NCBI GenBank assembly: GCA_031296115.1
Contig: JARLGI010000080.1
Span: forward strand, 1-39,938
Reading direction: 5' to 3'
Length of the DNA: 39,938 nucleotides
From: Acidobacteriota bacterium
Lineage (GTDB): Bacteria > Acidobacteriota > Terriglobia > Terriglobales > Acidobacteriaceae
Part shown: positions 25,173 through 32,545 of the stretch, piece by piece
Position numbering within the stretch: the first letter of the stretch is position 1
How the letters are laid out: the number at the start of each line of letters is the position of its first letter
The notes under the pieces: generated by a model
What the model was told of the DNA's origin: nothing
Databases searched by the model: none
The model's input: the letters and a program-made list of their open reading frames with translations, nothing else
Program-made: the position numbers and the translations under genes

Positions 25173-25943
25173 TCAAAACCCCATGATGTTGTAGCCGCAA
25201 TCCACGTAGATGGTTTCGCCGGTGATTCCGGTCGATGCCTCACTCGCCAGGAAGACCGCGGTCGAGGCGACCTCTTTCACATCCACGTTGCGCTGCAAGG
25301 GAGCGCGCTCGGCCTGCGCGCCGAGCATGTCGCCGAAGCCGGAGATGCCGCGCGCGGCCAGCGTCTTGATGGGCCCGGCGGAGATAGCGTTGACCCGAAT
25401 CTTGCTCTTGCCCAGGTCATAGGCGAGGTAACGGACGGTGGCTTCCAGCGCCGCTTTCGCGACGCCCATCACGTTGTATTTGGGGACGACTTTCTCCGCG
25501 CCGTAGTAGGTAAGTGTCATGATGCTGCCGCCGTCGGTCATGAGCGGCCGAGCGGCGCGGGAGACCGCTACCAGCGAATAGACGCTGATGTCCATGGCGA
25601 TGCTGAAGCCATTGCGGCTGGTGTCGGCGAACTCACCCTTCAGGTCCTCCGCGGGCGCGAAGGCCACGCTGTGCACCAGCGCGTCCAGCCTGCCGTAGCG
25701 CGACTTCAGTTGCTCGAACAGTTGCGCGATTTCCTCGTCGCGGCTGACGTCGCACTGGAAGGCCTGCGCGTTGGGCAGGGCCATGATCATGTCGTCGGCT
25801 TCCTGCTTGAGGCGCTCGTTCTGGTAGGTGATGGCGAGTTGCGCGCCGGCTTGCTGCATTTGCTGGGCAATCGCCCATGCAATGCTGCGCTTGTTGGCCA
25901 CGCCAAACACGGCCACCGTGCGCCCCTCTAGAGAATTCGACAT
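25173..25943 (-). CDS. fabI: Enoyl-[acyl-carrier-protein] reductase (NADH)
   Basis: This 256-residue short-chain dehydrogenase-fold enzyme reduces the double bond of enoyl-ACP in the last step of each fatty-acid elongation cycle. The nucleotide-binding region is VFGVANKRSIAWAIAQ. The catalytic Tyr156 and Lys163 lie in KYNVMGVAKAAL with the Y-x6-K spacing that separates FabI from other reductases, and TYYGAEKVVP and GPIKTLAARGI are present. Residue numbers coincide with the E. coli enzyme. The ATG at 25943 has GGAGGAA upstream, and an upstream in-frame start adds unrelated residues. With accB and accC it makes a second fatty-acid synthesis locus here, though on the opposite strand and not in an operon with them. 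Confidence 0.96.
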   Translation of the reverse strand: MSNSLEGRTVAVFGVANKRSIAWAIAQQMQQAGAQLAITYQNERLKQEADDMIMALPNAQAFQCDVSRDEEIAQLFEQLKSRYGRLDALVHSVAFAPAEDLKGEFADTSRNGFSIAMDISVYSLVAVSRAARPLMTDGGSIMTLTYYGAEKVVPKYNVMGVAKAALEATVRYLAYDLGKSKIRVNAISAGPIKTLAARGISGFGDMLGAQAERAPLQRNVDVKEVASTAVFLASEASTGITGETIYVDCGYNIMGF

Positions 25944-26101
25944 GCGATCTGCTTCCTCCGCTGGCACTCCTCGTCCAAATGTCAGAGGATACCAGCCAAG
26001 CCGTCGAAATGTCTTGCCGTCCCATGGCGACGGGATTACCAGAGGGCTGTGACCGATGACCTTGCGGCTGCCTTTCGAGGTGCTAAACTTGCTGCGTTGT
26101 T

Positions 26102-27538
26102 ATGAATCCCGCGGTTGTAGAGCAGCTCCGCAAGATAGCCGGACGCGACGCCGTCCTTGACCGGCCGGAAGACCTCATGTTGTACGAGTACGACGCCGGT
26201 ATCCGCAAGAGCACGCCGGGCGCGGTGGTGTTTCCCCAGACAACCAACCAAGTATCGCAAATCATGCGACTGGCTTCGTCGGCGCAGGTTCCCGTGGTGG
26301 CGCGCGGCGCTGGCACCGGGCTGAGCGGTGGCGCGATTTCGCGCGAAGGCGGTATCGTCGTCGCCTTCTCGCGCATGAATCGCATCCTCGAGATTGACGT
26401 CGAGAACCAGCGTGCGGTGGTGCAGCCCGGCGTGGTCAACCTGCAACTCTCCGAGCATGTCTCGCACCTCGGGCTGTACTTCGCGCCCGACCCGTCGAGC
26501 CAGAAGGCTTGCACCATCGGCGGCAATGTGGCTGAGAACTCCGGCGGTCCGCACACGCTGATGTACGGCGTCACCGTCAATCACGTCACCGGCGTGGAAG
26601 TCGTGATGCCCAGCGGTGAGGTCGTGCATTTTGGCGGAAAGGCGGCCGAATCCTACGGCTACGACATGACGGGATTCTTCGTCGGTTCGGAAGGAACGAT
26701 CGGTATCACCACCGCCATCACCGTGAAGCTGCTGCGCAAGCCGGAGAAAGTTGCGACCCTGCTCGCCATCTTTGAAACTGTGGACGATGCGGGGCAAACC
26801 GTTTCTGCCATCACCGCTGCGGGCATCACCCCGGCCGCGCTGGAAATGCTGGATGGGTGGACGCTGCGCACCATCGAAGCCTACTGTCACGCAGGCTATC
26901 CGCTGGACGCCGGCGCGGTCTTGCTGATTGAACTGGACGGCTTGCGCGAATCGGTCGAAGAGCATGCGGAAGCGGTGCAGGCTGTCTGCCTGCAACAGAA
27001 GGCCCGTGAGGTCCGCCGCGCCAAGACCGAAGAAGAGCGCGCGTTGCTGTGGAAAGGCCGCAAGACGGCGTTCGGGGCGCTGGGCCGGGTGAGCCCGTCG
27101 TACTATACCCAGGATGGCGTCGTGCCGCGCAGCAAGATTCCTGCAACGCTGGCGCACATCGGCGAGGTTTCCAAGAAGTACGATCTCATCATCGGTAACA
27201 TCTTCCACGCCGGTGACGGCAATCTCCATCCCCTCATCTTGTTCGATATTCGTTTCCCGGACCAACTGGAACGCGCGCTAGCGGCCAGCAAAGACATCCT
27301 GGAATACTGCATCGCGGTGGGCGGCTCCATCACCGGCGAGCACGGCGTGGGCATGGAGAAACGTGACCTGATGCCTGTGCTGTTCACGCAAGAAGATCTG
27401 GACGTGATGGCCGGTCTGCGCAATGCATTCAACTCTGAAAACCTGCTGAACCCCGACAAACTGCTACCCACTCCGCGCATGTGCCGGGAAATTTTCGGCG
27501 CGGCGCGCAATCCGGTGCTGGTGCAGGAGGGAATGTGA
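26102..27538 (+). CDS. glcD: Glycolate oxidase FAD-linked subunit GlcD
   Basis: This 478-residue FAD-binding type 4 (VAO-fold) oxidase subunit converts glycolate or a related 2-hydroxyacid (such as D-lactate) to the 2-oxoacid. The FAD-binding segment is ARGAGTGLSGGAI, with GGNVAENSGGPHTLMYG and GYDMTGFFVGSEGTIGI. The C-terminal FAD-oxidase domain includes GNIFHAGDGNLHPLILFD and GSITGEHGVGMEKR. The length is normal for GlcD. It is the first gene of glcDEF; the next gene begins inside its stop codon. The promoter must lie in the 158-base divergent gap with fabI, where I see no clear -35/-10 pair. No glcC-type regulator or glycolate permease is adjacent. Confidence 0.94.
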   Translation: MNPAVVEQLRKIAGRDAVLDRPEDLMLYEYDAGIRKSTPGAVVFPQTTNQVSQIMRLASSAQVPVVARGAGTGLSGGAISREGGIVVAFSRMNRILEIDVENQRAVVQPGVVNLQLSEHVSHLGLYFAPDPSSQKACTIGGNVAENSGGPHTLMYGVTVNHVTGVEVVMPSGEVVHFGGKAAESYGYDMTGFFVGSEGTIGITTAITVKLLRKPEKVATLLAIFETVDDAGQTVSAITAAGITPAALEMLDGWTLRTIEAYCHAGYPLDAGAVLLIELDGLRESVEEHAEAVQAVCLQQKAREVRRAKTEEERALLWKGRKTAFGALGRVSPSYYTQDGVVPRSKIPATLAHIGEVSKKYDLIIGNIFHAGDGNLHPLILFDIRFPDQLERALAASKDILEYCIAVGGSITGEHGVGMEKRDLMPVLFTQEDLDVMAGLRNAFNSENLLNPDKLLPTPRMCREIFGAARNPVLVQEGM

Positions 27539-28857
27539 GCACCGCGACCACCACGCGCTTCGGAGCCGAATTGCGCGCCATTTGCGGCGCAGCCAACGTC
27601 GTCGACGATCCGGCCCTGTTAAGGGGGCGCCAGGTTTTGGGCGTCGTTCCTTCGACCGTGGTGACGCCAGCATCCGCCGATGAGGCCGCGGCGGTGTTGC
27701 GCGTCGCCAATGAGAATGGGCTCAGCGTGGTTCCGGCCGGCGGCTTTACCGCACAGAACATGGGTCGCAAGCCCGCTCAGGTAGACGTGTTGCTGAGCAC
27801 GTCGCGCTTGCGCGAATTGGAGCACTACGACGCCGCAGACCTGACGATTGGAGTTGGAGCCGGCTGGACCGTGGCCGATCTGGCGGCGAAGGTGGCGGCC
27901 GACAACCTGTTCTTCCCCGGTGATCCTGCGCTACCCGAACGCGCCACCGTGGGCGGACTGCTGGCGACGGGCTTCTGCGGGCCGCACCGGCAGGGCTATG
28001 GCGGCCTGCGCGATTACTGTATTGGCATCCGCTTCGTGACTGGCGATGGCCACAAAGCCAAAGGCGGCGGCCGCGTGGTGAAGAACGTTGCCGGCTACGA
28101 CATGATGAAACTGCTCATCGGCAGCTACGGCACTCTGGGTGTCATCACCAGCGCAAGCTTCAAGCTCTTTCCCGCGCCGCGACAGACGAGGACCTTCATC
28201 GCGGAATTTCCTGGCGCTGCCGAAGCTTTTCAGTTCCGCAACCAGGTGCTGCGTTCGCCTCTGGACCCGATTTGCCTTGAACTGGTTTCGCCCGGCGCCC
28301 GTCAACTGCTGCATGGCTTTGGTTCGGACGGGCCATGGCTGGTACTGCTGCGCGCGGCAGGGAGCGATCCGGTGCTGGCGCGCTATCGCGCTGAGCTCGG
28401 CTCCGCCGTGGCGCGTGAGCTGGAAGGGATTAACGAGCGGGAGGCCTGGCGAGCGCTGTCTAATTTCTCGCACACGGTGGAGGAACGGTGTCCGCAATCC
28501 TTGCTGCTGTCGTTACAGCTTCCTCTGCGCGAGGTTGGGCCGATCTTGCAGCAGCTCGCAACGGTCTCGGCGTCGCTGAAGCATGCCGTCATCGGGCGTT
28601 TCGGTGCGGGTCACTTGCTGGTGGCGCTTTGGCAGCCGTCAGGTTCGACGGTCCAAGCGAAGGCCTTTGCCGATGCCATCGCGGGACTGCGCCACCGCCT
28701 GCCCATCGATGCCAGCATAGCGGTTCTTAGCTGTCCGCCGGAAGTGCGGGCCGACATCGCATGGATTGCCACTCCCACGCACGTCGAGAGCATGCGCGTG
28801 GTGAAGAAGGTTCTTGATCCGAACGACACTTTGAATCACGGGAGGTTCCTCTTCTGA
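27535..28857 (+). CDS. glcE: Glycolate oxidase subunit GlcE (second FAD-binding subunit)
   Basis: This 440-residue FAD-binding type 4 protein is shorter in conserved features than GlcD. It has VPAGGFTAQNMGRK, GDPALPERATVGGLLATGFCGPHRQGYGGLRDY, VKNVAGYDMMKLLIGSYGTLGVITSASFKLFPAP and a C-terminal GHLLVALW segment. These mark it as GlcE, the partner that with GlcD and GlcF makes the membrane-associated oxidase. It starts with GTG at 27535, overlapping the glcD stop by four bases, with GGAGGGA upstream. Its own stop overlaps the apparent glcF start. Family length is usually nearer 350-400 residues, so it is somewhat long in the C-terminal half. Confidence 0.9.
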   Translation: MSTATTTRFGAELRAICGAANVVDDPALLRGRQVLGVVPSTVVTPASADEAAAVLRVANENGLSVVPAGGFTAQNMGRKPAQVDVLLSTSRLRELEHYDAADLTIGVGAGWTVADLAAKVAADNLFFPGDPALPERATVGGLLATGFCGPHRQGYGGLRDYCIGIRFVTGDGHKAKGGGRVVKNVAGYDMMKLLIGSYGTLGVITSASFKLFPAPRQTRTFIAEFPGAAEAFQFRNQVLRSPLDPICLELVSPGARQLLHGFGSDGPWLVLLRAAGSDPVLARYRAELGSAVARELEGINEREAWRALSNFSHTVEERCPQSLLLSLQLPLREVGPILQQLATVSASLKHAVIGRFGAGHLLVALWQPSGSTVQAKAFADAIAGLRHRLPIDASIAVLSCPPEVRADIAWIATPTHVESMRVVKKVLDPNDTLNHGRFLF

Positions 28858-30158
28858 CTACGGTCGCTCCAGTTGCGGACAAACCCGTCTCGAACTTCTC
28901 GCCCGGCGAAAAGCCGACGTGGGATCTCTACTCCAAGTGTGTGCACTGCGGACTTTGTCTCGACCAGTGCCCAACGTACCGCGCGCTGGGAACGGAGATG
29001 GATTCGCCGCGCGGCCGCATCTACCAGATGGTACAGGTGGACGAAGGCCGGCTCGCACTCAGCGATTCCTTCGTCACCCACATCGATCGCTGCCTGGGCT
29101 GCATGAACTGCATGACGGCCTGCCCCTCGGGCGTGCCTTACGCAAGCCTGTTGGAGCGGGCCCGTTGGCAAATCGAAGAGAACTATCCGCGTCCCTGGCT
29201 GGGGCGCAAACTGCGGCAGCATTTTTACGCGAAGGTGCTGCCGTCCTTCAGCCGCCTTGGCAGACATGCCAAGCTCGTTCGCTTCTACCAGCGCTCGGGG
29301 TTGCAGAGTCTGGCGCGCGGCACGGGTATGCTGCAACTTCTCGGCGTCGCGGAACTTGACGCGCTCGCGCCGCGCATCGAGAGCGACTTCTCCTTTCGCC
29401 ATCTCGGCGAAGTCTTTCCCGCGGAAGGCACGCGCCGTGGACGGGTCGCGCTGCTTATCGGCTGCGTGGGCAGCGTCGCGTTCGCCGAGCTCAATCGCGC
29501 CACCGTTCGCGTTCTGACCAAGAACGGCATCGACGTGCACATTCCCAAGGCGCAGAGTTGCTGCGGCGCACTGCATCTGCACGGTGGACATCTCGAAATG
29601 GCACGCGTGCTGGCGCGCCAGAACATTGACGCCATGCTCAGTCCCGAGTTCGATGCGATTGTGACCAACGCCGCCGGCTGCGGCTCGGTGATGAAGGAGT
29701 ACGCGGCCCTGCTCGAGGACGACGCTAAGTATGCCCACCGCGCCATGCAGTTCGTCGCCAAAGCGCGCGACATCAATGAGTACCTTGCCGGCGTCGGCCT
29801 GGTCGAGCCGAAGCGCAAGCTGTCGCAGCGCGTCACCTACGCCGATCCCTGTCACCTGGCGCACGCGCAAGGAATTCGCAAAGCACCGCGAGAACTATTG
29901 AAAGCAATCGGGGCAGAACTGGTCGAGATGCCGCGCCCGGATACCTGCTGCGGCAGCGCCGGGGTCTACAACGTCGTACAGAACGAGCTGTCGATGAAAA
30001 TCCTCGACGAGAAGATGGGATACGTCGCCAGCGTATCGCCGCAAATCCTGGCCACCGCCAACGTCGGTTGCATGCTCCAGTTCAAGGCGGGCATGAAGCG
30101 CAAGGGAATAAACACGCGCGTGGCGCATGTGGTCGAGTTACTGGACGAGGCTTACTAA
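28854..30158 (+). CDS. glcF: Glycolate oxidase iron-sulfur subunit GlcF, apparently CTG-initiated
   Basis: This 434-residue subunit carries two [4Fe-4S] clusters that take electrons from the GlcDE flavins to the quinone pool. The first is Cys29-x2-Cys32-x2-Cys35-x3-Cys39 (KCVHCGLCLDQCP), the second is CLGCMNCMTACPSG, and the paired CCG motifs are SCCGALHLHGG and TCCGSAGVYN. The frame is open only from 28818, and before the first cysteine no ATG, GTG or TTG exists. The first usable codon is CTG at 28854, with GGAGG eight bases upstream and a CTGA overlap with the glcE stop. A GTG at 28941 would lose Cys29. A one-base sequencing error hiding a normal start cannot be excluded. The product identity is firm. 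Confidence 0.93.
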   Translation: MTTVAPVADKPVSNFSPGEKPTWDLYSKCVHCGLCLDQCPTYRALGTEMDSPRGRIYQMVQVDEGRLALSDSFVTHIDRCLGCMNCMTACPSGVPYASLLERARWQIEENYPRPWLGRKLRQHFYAKVLPSFSRLGRHAKLVRFYQRSGLQSLARGTGMLQLLGVAELDALAPRIESDFSFRHLGEVFPAEGTRRGRVALLIGCVGSVAFAELNRATVRVLTKNGIDVHIPKAQSCCGALHLHGGHLEMARVLARQNIDAMLSPEFDAIVTNAAGCGSVMKEYAALLEDDAKYAHRAMQFVAKARDINEYLAGVGLVEPKRKLSQRVTYADPCHLAHAQGIRKAPRELLKAIGAELVEMPRPDTCCGSAGVYNVVQNELSMKILDEKMGYVASVSPQILATANVGCMLQFKAGMKRKGINTRVAHVVELLDEAY

Positions 30159-30169
30159 ACATTTTCCTT

Positions 30170-30308
30170 GGTGGAAGCACCGGGCTTCAGCACGGTGAAT
30201 GTGTGGAGTTTTGATTTCGAGGGCTTTAGCCCCGGCACGTGCAACCGGGGCTAAAGCCCTATCCTTTTGCAACTCGATTTCGCCGGGCTTAAGCCCGGCG
30301 CTTCCACC
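30170..30308. repeat. Composite intergenic palindromic repeat between convergent genes
   Basis: Three nested symmetries are visible. Outer arms GGTGGAAGC (30170) and GCTTCCACC (ending 30308) are part of longer arms of about 26 bases with three mismatches. A perfect 16-bp stem AGGGCTTTAGCCCCGG (30220-30235) pairs with 30245-30260 around a 9-base loop. CGCCGGGCTTAAGCCCGGCG at 30281-30300 is a perfect 20-base palindrome. It has no coding capacity. It lies between the ends of glcF (+) and the YyaL-type gene (-), where it could also stop transcription from both sides, though no T run is present. Confidence 0.8.
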
Positions 30309-30312
30309 CGTC

Positions 30313-32445
30313 TTACTTTCCGCTGATCGCTTCCCGTACCCGCCTCTCCAATTCTTCTGGGTGCTCCACCGGTGGCTGGCACGCGAAATTTGTGCATACA
30401 ATCGCAACCGACGTCTCCTGCTTCACGGCGGGCAGATTTGGAATTGTCTCGGCCAGCACCGGCGGCAGGTTCTGCGCGACGGCTTCACTGTCGGTCAGGT
30501 GAAGTACGGACTTGTTCACGGCGAACGGCGCCCGCGCGGCCTTGAGCAGCGCTTCAGCTCGCTCGTCCTCGCCGACTACCACGATCTGCGTGTGCGGCCG
30601 CGACAGCCACGTCGCCGCGATGCCGTACGTTCCGGCATAGATACCGAACTGCTCGGCGACTCCGGCGAAGACCTCGAGCGTTTCTTCGGCTTTGTCACGG
30701 TACCTGGGATCGTTGGTGTAAGCATGAAGACGCAGCAGCGCAATCGCTGCGCTGGGATTGCCGGCCGGAGTCGGCGCATCCTGAAACGGCTTGCGCCGCG
30801 CCGACAGCGCGCCCAGTTGCAGCTTCTCTTCCAGCGACGCTTCGGTGTCGAAGAAACCGCCGGACGTGGGGTCGGCGAAACGGCGAACCATCGCGTCGGC
30901 AATCCTTTGTCCGAACTTAAAGTAGCTTTCGTCGCCGGTGACTTCGTATGCATCCAGACATGCCAGCGCGGTGAACGCGTAGTCATCGAGCAGGCCGCGA
31001 ATGAAGCGCTTCTCAGCCTTGGCGTCGGCGTAGGCGACGACGTGCGAGAGCCCGCGCTCTGCGTCCCAGCCCTCAGCCAGGATGCGATCGAGCGAGCGCA
31101 GCGCGAACTTCCGCGCGTCCTCCAGGCCCAGCACCTGTGCGGCCTGCAAGTACGCCGAAACGCACATCGCGTTCCAACTCACATAGACGGTCTTGTCCAC
31201 GAAGGGGACCGGCCGCTTCAGCCGCGCGGCATACAGCTTCGTCTTGGCGGAGGCCAGCAAGTCCAACACTTGGGGTAGTTCGATTCCCATGCGCGAGGCG
31301 ATCTCTTCCGGCATGGCGCTGATCCACAAAACGTTCTTCGCCGGATTGTGGTGCATCTCGCCGTTCTCATTGATGTCGTAGTGCAACGCGGCTGCCTGGA
31401 ACTCGTCCTCCGTCAGCGCTGCTTTCGCCTCTGTCACCGTCCAGGTGAAGTAGTCGCCGTCATCGTCGAGATTGATGTCCGCATCCTGCGAGGCATAAAA
31501 GCCACCGTGCTCGCGGTCGCTGAGCCACTCATCCATCCAGCGCACGATATCGCGCGCGACGTGGGCATAGAACTCGAAGGTGAAGACCTGGTAGCCATGC
31601 ACGTAGTTCTTCAGCAGCTCCGAGTTGTCGTACGACATCTTCTCGAAGTGCGGCAAGATCCAGCGCCCATCCACCGAGTAGCGATGGAACCCTCCGGCCA
31701 GCTGGTCATAAACCCCGCCTTGCGCCATCTTGGTCAGCGTCGTGGTAATGACGGCGGCAACGCGTTCTTCGCGGGTACGGACGTACCAGTCCATCAGCAG
31801 GTCGAGCGAAGCCGGGTGGGGAAACTTGGGCGCGCTGCCGAACCCGCCATTTTTCTCGTCGAAGATGGGCAGCGCCGACTGCACCATCACGCCCACGATG
31901 CGCGGCGAAAAGTCCGCATGCCTTCCCGCAAACCCTTCCGCGGTGGCCAGCATGTTCATGGTCTCATCCGCTGACTTCAAGACTTCGTCGCGCCGCTCGC
32001 GATAGGCCTCGGCGATGGCCAGCAGGATCTTCTTAAAGCTGGGGCGCCCCCATTGGTCCACCGGCGGAAAATACGTACCGCCATAAAACGGCCGGCCTTC
32101 CGGCGTCATGAAAACGGTCAGGGGCCAGCCGCCGGTGCCGGCAATCGCCGAAACGGCAAGCTGGTAGCGGCTGTCCACGTCGGGCCGCTCATCGCGGTCG
32201 ACCTTCACCGCCACGAATTCGCGGTTGATGATCTCCGCCACTTCGGCGCTCTCGTACGATTCCCGGTCCATCACGTGGCACCAGTGACACCACACCGCAC
32301 CGATGTCGAGCAGAATCGGCCTGTTCTCGCGTTGCGCCGCCGCAAACGCTTCCTCGCCCCACTCATGCCATTGGATGGGCTGATGCATCGCCGAACGCAG
32401 GTAGGCCGACGACGCGCGCGCTAGAAGATTGGTCGATTCCGTCAT
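30313..32445 (-). CDS. Thioredoxin-fold, six-hairpin glycosidase-like protein (DUF255, YyaL/SPATA20 family)
   Basis: This 710-residue cytosolic protein has an N-terminal thioredoxin-like DUF255 domain (about 1-165) with the family signature VWCHWCHVM, Cys53 and Cys56 forming CxxC. GTYFPP follows, then an alpha/alpha-barrel-like region resembling cellobiose epimerase/six-hairpin glycosidases (GGFGSAPKFPHP, GGVYDQLAGGFHRYSVDGRW, PHFEKMSYDN). The family is conserved from bacteria to mammals, but its biochemical role is not established; annotations as a thymidylate kinase-like or N-acylglucosamine epimerase-like protein are not secure. The ATG at 32445 gives the standard N-terminus (NLLARASSAYLRSAMHQPIQW), though no strong ribosome-binding site is seen. 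It stands as a single gene. Confidence 0.9.
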   Translation of the reverse strand: MTESTNLLARASSAYLRSAMHQPIQWHEWGEEAFAAAQRENRPILLDIGAVWCHWCHVMDRESYESAEVAEIINREFVAVKVDRDERPDVDSRYQLAVSAIAGTGGWPLTVFMTPEGRPFYGGTYFPPVDQWGRPSFKKILLAIAEAYRERRDEVLKSADETMNMLATAEGFAGRHADFSPRIVGVMVQSALPIFDEKNGGFGSAPKFPHPASLDLLMDWYVRTREERVAAVITTTLTKMAQGGVYDQLAGGFHRYSVDGRWILPHFEKMSYDNSELLKNYVHGYQVFTFEFYAHVARDIVRWMDEWLSDREHGGFYASQDADINLDDDGDYFTWTVTEAKAALTEDEFQAAALHYDINENGEMHHNPAKNVLWISAMPEEIASRMGIELPQVLDLLASAKTKLYAARLKRPVPFVDKTVYVSWNAMCVSAYLQAAQVLGLEDARKFALRSLDRILAEGWDAERGLSHVVAYADAKAEKRFIRGLLDDYAFTALACLDAYEVTGDESYFKFGQRIADAMVRRFADPTSGGFFDTEASLEEKLQLGALSARRKPFQDAPTPAGNPSAAIALLRLHAYTNDPRYRDKAEETLEVFAGVAEQFGIYAGTYGIAATWLSRPHTQIVVVGEDERAEALLKAARAPFAVNKSVLHLTDSEAVAQNLPPVLAETIPNLPAVKQETSVAIVCTNFACQPPVEHPEELERRVREAISGK

Positions 32446-32545
32446 GGATGTTTAGTCTAGCAGGGAAGAACGGGGCGCTTTTCGCGCAGGATGGAGTGAT
32501 CGCCGATGCGGTCCCCGCACGACGTCGGGCAATGCAGCACTTGGA

